Below, piece after piece: positions 8,729 to 16,634 of a stretch of 46,098 nucleotides of DNA. The stretch is from Treponema sp. GTDB taxonomy: Bacteria > Spirochaetota > Spirochaetia > Treponematales > Breznakiellaceae. Each line of letters begins with the position of its first letter. Within the stretch, counting starts at the first letter, position 1. A program made the position numbers and the translations under genes. The notes under the pieces were generated by a model. It did no database searches. It saw only the letters and a program-made list of their open reading frames with translations, and was not told where the DNA came from. The stretch is from assembly GCA_031266175.1 (NCBI GenBank), contig JAISBN010000036.1:1-46098 (forward strand), written 5' to 3'.

Positions 8729-8791
8729 TCTTAAGACGCGGCCTTCAAGTCTTAAGACAGAGCCTTCAAGTCTTAAGACATTGAGCCGCGC
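8729..8791. repeat. Three 21-bp tandem units with a palindromic core
   Basis: Units begin at 8729, 8750 and 8771. The consensus is TCTTAAGAC, three variable bases, then GCCTTCAAG, with the third unit diverging after the core. From the second unit on, the preceding G makes GTCTTAAGAC a perfect palindrome. Read on minus it would encode a VLRLEG heptad repeat, but I see no convincing gene there: the enclosing open frame (8540-8872) has no ribosome-binding site and overlaps the dispersed repeats. The rest of 8636-8850 holds nothing I recognise. Confidence 0.6.
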
Positions 8792-8850
8792 GGGCCAAAC
8801 GCGGCCCCTGGCCGGCCACATGCCGCTCCCGCAAATTTGGTGCCCGGCCC

Positions 8851-8990
8851 GCGTTGGCAATTCCGAATTCAACCACAGACCTTACGGACAGAACGGACAA
8901 ACGCGGACAAAATATATCTTTGGAAACCAGAAGTCCGTGTTTTCCGCGTGGTCCGTGGTTTAACCACGGACCAACACGGACAAAAGCAAG
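8851..8990 (+). repeat. Dispersed repeat, copy 3 (more diverged)
   Basis: It shares the left end CAATTCCGAATTC (8858-8870), the ACGGACAAA-type core and the right-hand palindrome GTCCGTGGTT/AACCACGGAC (8951-8971, one-base centre). It then continues into CCAACACGGACAAAAGCAA, which is the internal segment of the other copies. This suggests two elements joined head to tail. It ends about 12 bp before the stop of the EF-G gene. Confidence 0.65.
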
Positions 8991-9001
8991 GTACCAAGGG
9001 C

Positions 9002-11056
9002 CTATCGTTCCGTTTTCTTTTCAAAATGGGAAAATTCCATGGAAAAGGTGGCCCGGCCCTGGCTGACGGACCGGAGGGCGGTCATAAAACCAAACATCTT
9101 TGCCATGGGAGCGGCGGCTTTTATCTCGTCGGCGCCGCCCCTGGAATCCATGTTCAGAACCTGCCCTCCCCGCTGGGTAACAAGGCTCATCACGTCCCCC
9201 ACCGATTCCTTGGGAGAAAAGAGGTCCACCGCCATCACGGGCTCCAGCAGCAGGGGTTCCGCTCCCCGGGCGGCCTCGTCAAAGCCCATGCTGGCGCAGG
9301 CCTCGAAGGCAAGCTCCGTTCCGGTAAGCTCCGAGTATTCCATGCCGGTAAGGGTAACCCCGATGTCGATACAGGGATACCCCAAAAGTATGCCGGAATC
9401 CATGGCCCCCCGGACGCCCCGTTCAACGGCCTCAAAAACAGGTTCCGGTATCCGGCCGGAGTCCCTGACCGCGGAGGAGTACCTGTTGCCCGAACCCCGG
9501 GGCAGGGGTTCCAGTTTAAGGGTAAGCCCGGCGGCGTTTTCTTTGCCCGCGATAATCCGGGAGAATTTTTCCGTCCGCTCCACGGTTTTTCCGATCGATT
9601 CCCGGTAGGTAACCTGGGGGTTTCCCACCCGGGCCTTGAGCCCGTAGTCTTTAAGGATTTTGGTAACCAGCACGTCCAGGTGGAGTTCCCCCATGCCGGA
9701 AATGATAAGCTGGCCGGTTTCCTCGTTTTCCCTGGCGGTAAAAGTGGGATCCTCCCTGGAAAGGATATCCAGAATGTCCTTAAGCTTATCTCCCTCGGAG
9801 ATGGTCTGGGGTTCCAGCGAAACGGAAATAACCGGCTCGGGAAACTGCATGGTATCCAGCAGTACCGGCCATCCTTCGCTGCCGATGGTATCCCCGGTCT
9901 GGGCCAGCTTCATTCCGATAATCACCCCGATGTCCCCCGCGGAAAGACCGTCCAGGGGTTCCGACTTGTTGGAATGCATCCTGAGGATCCGGTTAGCCCG
10001 TTCCCGCTTGCGCTTTCCCACATTGTAAACCGCCGATCCGCTTTTAAGGGTTCCCGAATACATCCGTACATAGCAGAGGCTTCCCGCTTCGCGGTCGTGC
10101 TGTATCTTAAACACCAGGCCCAGGGGAGTGCCCGCGGGATCGCAGGGCACTTCCACGGCCTCTTCCTTTTTAAGATGCCGCCCCGCCGCGGGCCCGACTT
10201 CGTCCGGCGCGGGAAGATAATCCACCGCCGCGTCAATCAGGGGCTGGACCCCCATATTGCGCCGGGAAGCTCCCGCCAGGACGGGAAGGAGTTTTCTGCC
10301 CAGCACCGCCCTCCGCAGCTCCGTCCTGATAAGTTCTTCGGGGATACCCTCCCCGGCCAGGTATTTTTCCGTTACCGCGTCGGATACCGCGGAAAGGGCG
10401 TCAATCAGCTTTTCCCGCCATTCCCGGGCCTGGGCCAGGCGCTCTTCCGCCACGGCGCTTCTTTCGACAAGTTCCCCGCCGTTTCCTCCCCAGCGCAGCT
10501 CTTCCATTCCGATAAGATCAACGACCCCTTCAAAGGCGCTTTCTTTGCCCAGGGGAAGCTGCAGGGCAACGGTTTCCATCCCCAGTTTTTCCCTGATATC
10601 CGCAAGGACCTGAAAAAAATCCGCCCCCGTCCGGTCCATCTTATTGACATACGCGATGCAGGGTACCCGGTACCGTTCCGCCTGCCGCCAAACGGTTTCG
10701 GTCTGGGGTTCCACTCCCTTGACGGCGTCGAGGATCGCCACCGCCCCGTCCAGAACCCTTAAGGATCGTTCCACCTCCGCGGTAAAATCTACATGACCCG
10801 GGGTGTCGATAATGTTGATCTGACAGGGCTCTTTGTCGTTTTCGTTCCGCTTCCAGTAGGTGGTGGTGGCGGCGCTTTGAATAGTAATTCCCCGCTCCTG
10901 TTCCTGTTCCATCCAGTCCATGATCGCTTCGCCGTTGTCCACTTCCCCGATACGGTGGCTCTTGCCGGTATAAAAAAGGATCCGTTCGGTGGTGGTTGTT
11001 TTTCCCGCGTCAATATGGGCCATGATGCCGATGTTGCGCATCAAAGGGAGCTTCAT
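9002..11056 (-). CDS. Second-type elongation factor G (EF-G2-like GTPase)
   Basis: A 684-residue translational GTPase. The G1 loop is AHIDAGKTT (Lys19), switch I carries ERGITIQSA, and DTPGHVDF and NKMD follow. Domains II-V of EF-G can be traced, including GMGELHLDVL in the domain III region. The segment NIGIMAHIDAGKTTTTERIL and the DGAVAILDA phrase look closer to the mitochondrial EF-G2/spirochaetal spdEFG2 group, which works in ribosome recycling, than to the translocase; this is a judgement by eye. The ATG at 11056 is only 7 nt after a TACAAT -10 box and has no purine-rich ribosome-binding site. The gene diverges from the NDK-like gene with 45 bp between starts. Confidence 0.88.
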   Translation of the reverse strand: MKLPLMRNIGIMAHIDAGKTTTTERILFYTGKSHRIGEVDNGEAIMDWMEQEQERGITIQSAATTTYWKRNENDKEPCQINIIDTPGHVDFTAEVERSLRVLDGAVAILDAVKGVEPQTETVWRQAERYRVPCIAYVNKMDRTGADFFQVLADIREKLGMETVALQLPLGKESAFEGVVDLIGMEELRWGGNGGELVERSAVAEERLAQAREWREKLIDALSAVSDAVTEKYLAGEGIPEELIRTELRRAVLGRKLLPVLAGASRRNMGVQPLIDAAVDYLPAPDEVGPAAGRHLKKEEAVEVPCDPAGTPLGLVFKIQHDREAGSLCYVRMYSGTLKSGSAVYNVGKRKRERANRILRMHSNKSEPLDGLSAGDIGVIIGMKLAQTGDTIGSEGWPVLLDTMQFPEPVISVSLEPQTISEGDKLKDILDILSREDPTFTARENEETGQLIISGMGELHLDVLVTKILKDYGLKARVGNPQVTYRESIGKTVERTEKFSRIIAGKENAAGLTLKLEPLPRGSGNRYSSAVRDSGRIPEPVFEAVERGVRGAMDSGILLGYPCIDIGVTLTGMEYSELTGTELAFEACASMGFDEAARGAEPLLLEPVMAVDLFSPKESVGDVMSLVTQRGGQVLNMDSRGGADEIKAAAPMAKMFGFMTALRSVSQGRATFSMEFSHFEKKTER

Positions 11057-11063
11057 GGGGGGT

Positions 11064-11093
11064 ATTGTAACAGTTTGACCGGGGGCGTACAAT
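11064..11093. promoter_or_regulatory. Symmetric divergent promoter for EF-G and the NDK-like gene
   Basis: On plus, TTGTAA (11065-11070), a 17-bp spacer and TACAAT (11088-11093). On minus, TTGTAC (11092-11087), a 17-bp spacer and TACAAT (11069-11064). The -10 box of each direction therefore overlaps the -35 box of the other, and only one polymerase could bind at a time. Both predicted transcription starts fall within about two bases of the respective ATG. Confidence 0.65.
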
Positions 11094-11101
11094 GGGTGGC
11101 T

Positions 11102-12259
11102 ATGGACGATGAACTTTCCTACGTGATGGTAACTCCCTATACGATAGCCAAAAGCAGAACCGGCGGGGTCATAGCCCGGCTGCTTTCCAGGCTGGATATT
11201 GAACTGGCCGGCGCGCAGATATTTATTCCCGACGAAGCCTTTGTCCGGGACTACTCCCGGCTTCTGCGGGAGCAAAACACCACCAGCGATCTTACCCTGC
11301 TGGCGGATTACGCGGAGCGGAATTTTATTTCCGGCGGAAGGGCCCACCGGATTCTGATCCTTTTGTTCAAAGGCCCGGACGCCTGCCGCAAGCTTTCGGA
11401 TATTTGCGGAGCCCTCTATGCGGAAAACCGGGGCATTGAATCCCTTACCGGCGAGACTATCAGGGATACCTACGCGGATCTTATTTTTGATCCCGGGAAT
11501 CCGGAAAGGGTTACCTATTTTGAACCGGCGGTCCTTACCCCCAGAAATCAAAAAGACGCCGGCAAGGATCTGGCGCTGATATCCCGGTTTTTCGCGGACA
11601 GGGAAAATATCGTTACCAACATGGAGTATCCCGATCCTGCCAGAATTGAGCAGACCCTGGTGATCCTGAAGCCCGACAACTGGATGTACGCTTCTTCAAA
11701 ACCGGGAACCATCATCGACATGTTTTCCCGGACCGGCATGCGGATTGTGGGAATCAAGATCCATCAATTTTCCCTGGAAGAGGCCCTGGATTTTTACGGC
11801 CCGGTGGAAAACGCCCTCAAGGAAAAACTTGCCCCCGTATTCGGGGCGAAAGCCCTGGAACTGCTGGAAAAACAATTCAACATAACCTTAAGCGGCGCTG
11901 CCAAAACAAGCCTTGTTGAAAACTTCGGCAGGGAGTACGCGCAGAGCCAGTTCAGGGACATTGTTGAGTTCATGTCCGGAAAACGTCCCGGCCGGTCCGG
12001 AGACTGCAGGGACGTGAAAACGATGATCCTGGTCTACGAAGGGGAAGGGGCCATACAAAAAATTCGGGAAGTGCTGGGCCCCACCGATCCGCTCAAAGCG
12101 CCGGGCGGCACGATCCGCAGGGAGTTCGGCAGCAACGTGATGGTAAACACCGCCCACGCTTCGGATTCGGCGGAAAGCTTTAACCGGGAACAGGCAATCG
12201 TAAAGATCCACGAAAATTCCCTGCGGAACATTATTGCCGAATACCTGGCCTTGTCCTAA
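11102..12259 (+). CDS. Duplicated nucleoside diphosphate kinase-like protein
   Basis: A 385-residue cytoplasmic protein built from two NDK-like halves. The N-terminal part (about residues 5-130) has the first strand and helix pattern (VTPYTIAKSRTGGVI) but lacks the catalytic signature. The C-terminal part starts with QTLVILKPDNW (about 183) and ends with NTAHASDSAES, which keeps the active-site His352 and the SDS that follows it in true NDKs. About 80 residues of extra sequence separate the Lys and His segments. It may transfer phosphate between nucleotides, with the N-terminal half as a regulatory or structural remnant; activity is inferred. Translation from the ATG at 11102 would be nearly leaderless. 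tRNA-Leu follows 61 bp after the stop. Confidence 0.75.
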   Translation: MDDELSYVMVTPYTIAKSRTGGVIARLLSRLDIELAGAQIFIPDEAFVRDYSRLLREQNTTSDLTLLADYAERNFISGGRAHRILILLFKGPDACRKLSDICGALYAENRGIESLTGETIRDTYADLIFDPGNPERVTYFEPAVLTPRNQKDAGKDLALISRFFADRENIVTNMEYPDPARIEQTLVILKPDNWMYASSKPGTIIDMFSRTGMRIVGIKIHQFSLEEALDFYGPVENALKEKLAPVFGAKALELLEKQFNITLSGAAKTSLVENFGREYAQSQFRDIVEFMSGKRPGRSGDCRDVKTMILVYEGEGAIQKIREVLGPTDPLKAPGGTIRREFGSNVMVNTAHASDSAESFNREQAIVKIHENSLRNIIAEYLALS

Positions 12260-12280
12260 ACGCCCTCCCCGTGGTACATT
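12251..12280 (+). promoter_or_regulatory. Candidate promoter of tRNA-Leu
   Basis: TTGTCC (12251-12256), an 18-bp spacer and TACATT (12275-12280), placing a start about 34 bp before the mature tRNA. The -35 overlaps the end of the NDK-like gene. Confidence 0.5.
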
Positions 12281-12320
12281 GATCCCCGGCGGATTATCCT
12301 CCGCAAGCCTTCCAGGTCAA

Positions 12321-12403
12321 GCCGGGGTGGTGGAATGGTAGACACCGGGGACTTAAAATCCCCTGGCCGCAAGGCCGTGTGAGTTCAAATCTCATCCCCG
12401 GCA
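12321..12403 (+). tRNA. tRNA-Leu, anticodon UAA
   Basis: Acceptor GCCGGGG (12321-12327) pairs with CCCCGGC (12396-12402), with discriminator A. The D arm is GGTGGAATGGTAGACACC-like, the anticodon arm is GGGGA-CTTAAAA-TCCCC with anticodon TAA, the long variable arm GGCC-GCAA-GGCC is typical of leucine tRNAs, and the T arm is GTGAG-TTCAAAT-CTCAT-like. CCA is not encoded. Confidence 0.95.
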
Positions 12404-12441
12404 AAGGATGCAGGGCGTTAAGCCGTGCGGCAAAGGAAACC

Positions 12442-13299
12442 ATGATTCCCTATATAGATACCCATGCCCATCTTTCCATGTTAGAACGCCGGGGCGTTGA
12501 TCCCCACCGGACCCTGAGCGGCCTCTTTGCCGGGGCCTTCGCCGGCATTATCGACATCAGCCTGGACCCGGGGGATTTGCCGGCCCGGGTCCGGGAATTT
12601 TCCCGGTACCCGGCGGTGCGGTTTGCCAGCGGACTGTGGCCCCGCAGGGAAGTTATCGAGGACCGGACGGCGCTGGTAGCCGCGCTGGAAAGGGACATCG
12701 CTGCCGTCCGCGGCGGCGCCGCCGCTGTCCAAAGCGTCGACAACGCCAACGCCGCTTCGGCGGAGCTGGTCTGCGCCCTGGGGGAATTCGGGCTGGACCA
12801 CCACTGGAACGGAGAGGACCACGTTCCGGGGGGCAGCGCCGATACCGCGGGGGAACGGGAACTGATGGAAATGCAGATGGACCTGGCCCGGCGGCTTTCG
12901 CTCCCCGTGATCATCCATTCCCGGGACGCCCCCGAAGAGACCGCGGAAATTCTGAAACGCTGTCCGGAAGTAAGCGGCGTGATACACTGCTTCTCCTACG
13001 GGGCGGAGGAAGTAAAAACCTTTCTGGACCTGGGGTATTTTATTTCCTTCGCGGGAAACCTGACCTACAAAAACGCCGGGAACATCCGGGACGCCTGCGT
13101 CCTGGTTCCCGCCGGCCGTATTCTGCTGGAAACGGACTGTCCCTTTCTGGCGCCGGTTCCCCACAGGGGAAAGCCCGCCCATCCGGGCATGGTAGAAGAA
13201 ACCTACGGGCTTGCGGCGGAACTGCGGAAAACAACCGTTGAAGCCCTGGCGGAGCAGGCGGCGCAAAATACCGCCGCCCTTTTCGGCGTAAGGTTTTAA
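12442..13299 (+). CDS. TatD family metal-dependent hydrolase (deoxyribonuclease)
   Basis: A 285-residue TIM-barrel hydrolase of the TatD/YcfH family, known as 3'-5' DNA exonucleases or deaminase-like metal enzymes. Metal ligands visible are His8 and His10 (IDTHAH), the Glu in CALGEFGLDHH, His in IIHSRDA, His in VIHCFS and Asp in LLETDCPFLAP. The GEFGLD segment is preserved, so the enzyme should be active. The ATG at 12442 follows an AAAGGA ribosome-binding site at about 12432. It lies 38 bp after tRNA-Leu and may be read through from the same promoter. It converges with lon. Confidence 0.9.
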   Translation: MIPYIDTHAHLSMLERRGVDPHRTLSGLFAGAFAGIIDISLDPGDLPARVREFSRYPAVRFASGLWPRREVIEDRTALVAALERDIAAVRGGAAAVQSVDNANAASAELVCALGEFGLDHHWNGEDHVPGGSADTAGERELMEMQMDLARRLSLPVIIHSRDAPEETAEILKRCPEVSGVIHCFSYGAEEVKTFLDLGYFISFAGNLTYKNAGNIRDACVLVPAGRILLETDCPFLAPVPHRGKPAHPGMVEETYGLAAELRKTTVEALAEQAAQNTAALFGVRF

Positions 13300-13365
13300 C
13301 CGCCGCCGCGCAAGGGACGGAAGCGGCAAGATCCGCCGGGTACAATACCCGCGGCGGACCAGGCG

Positions 13366-13395
13366 CGCAAGCCCGGGGAACCGTTCCCGGCGCGG
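13366..13395. terminator. GC hairpin in the tatD-lon convergent gap
   Basis: GGGAAC (13376-13381) and GTTCCC (13383-13388) lie inside a further GC-rich pairing (CGCGC with GCGCG). No T tract follows on either strand, so a terminator role is only suggested by the location between two converging genes. Confidence 0.3.
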
Positions 13396-13413
13396 CCTTA
13401 CCTCTAAAAAGCC

Positions 13414-15912
13414 TCAGGACTCGGGCAGGGCGATGGCCAGCACTTCCTCAAACCGTTCCACCGGGTGAAAGTGGATGCTCTTTTTGACATGATCGGGAAT
13501 ATCGTCCAGGTCCCGGAGGTTCTGCTTGGGGATAATAATGTCCCGCACCTGGTTGCGCCGGGCGGCTACCGTTTTTTCCTTGAGACCGCCGATGGGCAGC
13601 ACCTGGCCGGTCAGGGAAAGCTCGCCGGTCATGGCAAGCTGCCCGGCAACGGGCTTTCCCCGGAGGAGGGAAAGCAGGGCGGTAGCCATGGTGATCCCCG
13701 CGGAGGGTCCGTCCTTGGGAGTTGCCCCTTCGGGGATATGAAGGTGGATCTGATTTTTTTCAAACCACCCGGGATCAACCCCGTATGTTTCGATCCCCGT
13801 TTTCCGGGCCACGGTCATGGCAATGGAGGCGCTTTCCTTCATGGTGTCCCCCATTTTGCCGGTCATGATCATGCCGTCCTTGCCGGGGGATGCCACCGCT
13901 TCAATAATCAGCGTGTCCCCGCCCATACTGGTCCAGGCCAGTCCCAGGGACATGCCGGGCCTGTCGGCTTTTTTAACCACATCCTCGGGGAAGATCGGCT
14001 TACCCAGGTGTTTTTCCACGGCCTTTTTGTCAACGGCAAAATTCATCCCGGCCTGAGGCCCGGGAGCGGCCGGGGCCGTTTCCCCGGCTCCGCCGGGCCG
14101 CCGGGCCGCCGCTTCCGCTTCTTCCACGATCTGAATCGCCAGCTTCCGGTGAATTTTATCCAGGTTCTTTTCAAGGTTCCGGACCCCCGCTTCCCGGGCA
14201 TAACCGTTGGCGATGTGGAGCAGGCTGTCCTTGGTATACCGTACCTGGCTCTTTTTAAGGCCGTTCTTTTCAAGGCTCTTGGGCACCAGGTAACGTTTGG
14301 CAATCTCCAGTTTTTCCGTATCAATATAACCGGGCAGTTCAATGATCTCCATGCGGTCAAGCAGGGGCGGCGGAATCGTGTCCAGGGTATTGGCGGTGAC
14401 GATAAAAAATATCCTTGAAATATCAAAGGGCAGATCCAGGTAATGATCCCGGAAGGAAAAATTCTGTTCCGGATCCAGCACTTCCAGCAGGGCCGAAGCG
14501 GGATCCCCCTGGTAGCTTACGCCCATCTTGTCAATCTCGTCGATCATGAATACCGGATCCTTAGTCTTGGTGATCTTAAGCCCCTGGATGATCTTGCCCG
14601 GCATGGCCCCGATATAGGTCCGCCGGTGGCCTTTGATTTCCGCCTCGTCCCGCATGCCACCGACGGAAAAACGGAAAAATTCCTTCCCCAGGGCCCGGGC
14701 AATGGAACGGCCGACGCTGGTCTTTCCCACCCCCGGCGGACCGGCCAGGCAGATTATTGAGCCCACGGGATATTTGTCAAAACTCCGCCCCTGGACGGGA
14801 CGGTCCGATTTGCCGGGCTGATCCGCTTTACCGGTTTTACCGGCTTTTTTTACCTCCCCGGTCCGCAGTTTTCTGACCGCCAGGTATTCGGCGATACGAT
14901 CCTTCACGTCCTTTAAACCGTAGTGGTCCGCTTCAAGAATTTCCCGGGCGGCGGCAAGGTCAAAGTTTTCCTGTCCCGGTTCGTTCCAGGGCAGGCTTAC
15001 AATCACATCCAGGTAATTCCGGGTTACGGTAAATTCCGCCGAATTGGGTTCCATCAGGCTGAACTTTTCCAGTTCCTGATCCACCGCTTCCTTGATCTCC
15101 CCTTCAAAGTGGAAGGCGTCGATTTTTTCCTTAAAGCGCTGGTACTCGGAACTTTTCGCGTCGGTGGTCATCCCCAGTTCGGTTTTGATTGCCTTGAGTT
15201 CTTCCTTAAGAAAATAATCCCGCTGGGACTTTTCGATCCGTTCGTTAATTTCCTTCTGGATCTTTTTCTGGATCCGCAGAAGTTCCTGTTCTTTTTTGAT
15301 AAATACCAGGATCTGCTCCATCCGTTTGCGGACATTGAGCATTTCCAGAATCTTCTGCTGATCCACCTTGTCGATATTAAGGATACTGGCGATAAAGTCG
15401 GCGATCTTGCCGGGATGATCGATGTTGATCATGTTAAGCCGCATCTCTTCGGAAAAAAGGGGATTATTCTCGGATATCTGCTTCATCTCCGATATGAGCG
15501 CCCTGGTAAGGGCCTTGACCTCGGAAGTTTCGTCTTCCTCGTCCTCCAGATATTCCACCGCCCCCACAATGGGCGCGGTATCGTGGAGGTGCTTTTTGAT
15601 CCTGAAGCGCTTCAGGGTGGAGATAAAGATGTTGACCCCCCCGTCGGGCAGGTTGATTTTCTTGACGATCTTGGCCGCGGTCCCCACCCGGTAAAGATCG
15701 GTAATGGAGGGATTTTCCGTCTCGTTCTGGAGCATCACCAGACCGATAAGGCCGTTGCCGGACACCGCCTCGTCGATTACTTTAACGTCCGGCGGATTCC
15801 CGATCATGATGGGGGTAAAAATCCCTGGGAAAATGGGCCGCCCCATCAGGGCGACCAGGGGCAGTTTGTGGGGAAGCATCTGATCGATGGGTACAACGCT
15901 CTGTTCAGCCAT
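13414..15912 (-). CDS. lon: ATP-dependent protease Lon
   Basis: An 832-residue cytoplasmic AAA+ protease degrading misfolded and regulatory proteins. It has the N-terminal substrate-binding domain ([13 protein letters not shown]), a coiled-coil stretch ([19 protein letters not shown]), Walker A GPPGVGKT, Walker [10 protein letters not shown], and the Ser-Lys dyad Ser737 ([10 protein letters not shown]) and Lys780 ([10 protein letters not shown]), 43 residues apart as in E. coli Lon. It is about 50 residues longer than the E. coli enzyme because of two low-complexity inserts: a Lys/Gly-rich one just before Walker A and a Pro/Gly/Ala-rich one before the protease domain. The ATG at 15912 has AGAAGG upstream. 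Confidence 0.97.
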   Translation of the reverse strand: MAEQSVVPIDQMLPHKLPLVALMGRPIFPGIFTPIMIGNPPDVKVIDEAVSGNGLIGLVMLQNETENPSITDLYRVGTAAKIVKKINLPDGGVNIFISTLKRFRIKKHLHDTAPIVGAVEYLEDEEDETSEVKALTRALISEMKQISENNPLFSEEMRLNMINIDHPGKIADFIASILNIDKVDQQKILEMLNVRKRMEQILVFIKKEQELLRIQKKIQKEINERIEKSQRDYFLKEELKAIKTELGMTTDAKSSEYQRFKEKIDAFHFEGEIKEAVDQELEKFSLMEPNSAEFTVTRNYLDVIVSLPWNEPGQENFDLAAAREILEADHYGLKDVKDRIAEYLAVRKLRTGEVKKAGKTGKADQPGKSDRPVQGRSFDKYPVGSIICLAGPPGVGKTSVGRSIARALGKEFFRFSVGGMRDEAEIKGHRRTYIGAMPGKIIQGLKITKTKDPVFMIDEIDKMGVSYQGDPASALLEVLDPEQNFSFRDHYLDLPFDISRIFFIVTANTLDTIPPPLLDRMEIIELPGYIDTEKLEIAKRYLVPKSLEKNGLKKSQVRYTKDSLLHIANGYAREAGVRNLEKNLDKIHRKLAIQIVEEAEAAARRPGGAGETAPAAPGPQAGMNFAVDKKAVEKHLGKPIFPEDVVKKADRPGMSLGLAWTSMGGDTLIIEAVASPGKDGMIMTGKMGDTMKESASIAMTVARKTGIETYGVDPGWFEKNQIHLHIPEGATPKDGPSAGITMATALLSLLRGKPVAGQLAMTGELSLTGQVLPIGGLKEKTVAARRNQVRDIIIPKQNLRDLDDIPDHVKKSIHFHPVERFEEVLAIALPES

Positions 15913-16013
15913 GGATTACCTTCTTTTTCTGTTTTATACAGGGCAAATTATGCCTTAAATATCGCAAAAACCGGCGTAAAAGGCAAGAATTTTACCTAAT
16001 GAAGAGAGAAAAG

Positions 16014-16072
16014 AGGACCCCGGAGCGGGAAAAGGCGGGGTCCTTGACATTTTTTCCCCGCCGCCCTATGAT
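16014..16072 (+). promoter_or_regulatory. Promoter of the TPP-regulated operon with an inverted repeat over the -35
   Basis: TTGACA (16044-16049), a 17-bp spacer and TATGAT (16067-16072). AGGACCCC (16014-16021) and GGGGTCCT (16037-16044) form a perfect 8-bp inverted repeat that touches the -35. It could be an operator, or the remains of a terminator, since it lies between lon and this operon. Confidence 0.75.
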
Positions 16073-16144
16073 ATGACAAACGGGGAGCTGCGGCATTTTG
16101 CGGGGCAAAATGCCTTGAAGAACCGGCGCTGTATAGCGCTGTTC

Positions 16145-16224
16145 TTCAGGTGCGGCTGAGAGAAAGCGGCCTTACGCTTTAAACCCTTGAACCTGATCCG
16201 GGTAATGCCGGCGGAGGGAAAAGC
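16145..16224 (+). promoter_or_regulatory. TPP riboswitch (thi box) aptamer
   Basis: The conserved thi-box strings GGTGC, GCTGAGA, ACCCTTGAACCTGATC, GGGTAATGCCGGCG and GGGAA appear in order and spacing. The leader before it holds two further hairpins: GGCATTTTGC/GCAAAATGCC (16092-16114) and GAAGAAC/GTTCTTC with an inner GCGCT/AGCGC stem (16117-16147). Binding of thiamine pyrophosphate would favour the downstream terminator and switch the uptake operon off. Confidence 0.92.
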
Positions 16225-16255
16225 GGGATGCCGCCTGCGGGGCTGCCGCCTTTGG

Positions 16256-16289
16256 AAAAAACCTCCCCCTTATCCGGGAGGTTTTTATT
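16256..16289 (+). terminator. Rho-independent terminator, expression platform of the TPP riboswitch
   Basis: AAAAACCTCCC (16256-16266) pairs with GGGAGGTTTTT (16276-16286) around a 9-nt loop and ends in a T tract. It stands between the aptamer and the first gene, as expected for transcriptional attenuation. Confidence 0.85.
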
Positions 16290-16322
16290 TGTACGATTTA
16301 TTTGTACACCAGGGAGGCATGT

Positions 16323-16634
16323 ATGTCCGAACAACAACCCGAAGCAAGCTTGGCTGTCCAGGTGCTGCCAAAGACCGCCGACCCCGAAGAGCTTATCCGC
16401 ATCGTGGACGCGGTTATCGCCTACATCAGGGGAACGGGGCTTAACACCTTTGTGGGGCCCTTTGAAACCACCGTGGAGGGGAGCTTCGACCGGCTCTGCG
16501 AAATCGCCCAGGAAGCCCAGCTTATCTGTATCCGGGAAGGGGCCGGATCGGTTTCCGCCTATATGAAGTGGGCCTACTGCCCCGGCGAAGGGGTCTGGTC
16601 CATCGGGAAAAAAACCGCAAAACATGGAAACTAG
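16323..16634 (+). CDS. Thiamine-binding protein, YkoF/MTH1187 (DUF77) family
   Basis: A 103-residue protein. The ATG at 16323 is preferred over one at 16302 because of AGGGAGG just upstream. It has the features of the thiamine-binding/MTH1187 family: a beta strand with VQVLPK, a helix with IVDAVIAYI, and the TPFETTVEG-like stretch FVGPFETTVEG. Proteins of this family bind thiamine or its pyrimidine precursors and are encoded with their transporters. It is the first gene behind a TPP riboswitch and overlaps the permease start by 11 nt, so it is most likely an accessory ligand-binding or sensing component of that transporter. No signal peptide, hence cytoplasmic. Confidence 0.85.
   Translation: MSEQQPEASLAVQVLPKTADPEELIRIVDAVIAYIRGTGLNTFVGPFETTVEGSFDRLCEIAQEAQLICIREGAGSVSAYMKWAYCPGEGVWSIGKKTAKHGN

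Noticed and set aside
8540-8872. Minus-strand ORF of 110 codons in the repeat-rich gap
   Set aside because: It overlaps two dispersed repeat copies and consists partly of the tandem 21-bp unit; no ribosome-binding site and no domain. A remnant of something in its last 40 codons cannot be excluded.
7371-8990. CRISPR array
   Set aside because: The dispersed repeats are about 110 bp, few and unevenly spaced; no short repeats with regular spacers and no cas gene.
8837-10762. Plus-strand open frame of 641 codons
   Set aside because: It lies antisense to the EF-G gene, whose motifs are unambiguous; the translation is rich in Gly, His and Pro with no domain, a normal by-product of GC-rich codon use.
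14923-15999. Plus-strand open frame of 358 codons
   Set aside because: Antisense to lon, whose reading is certain.
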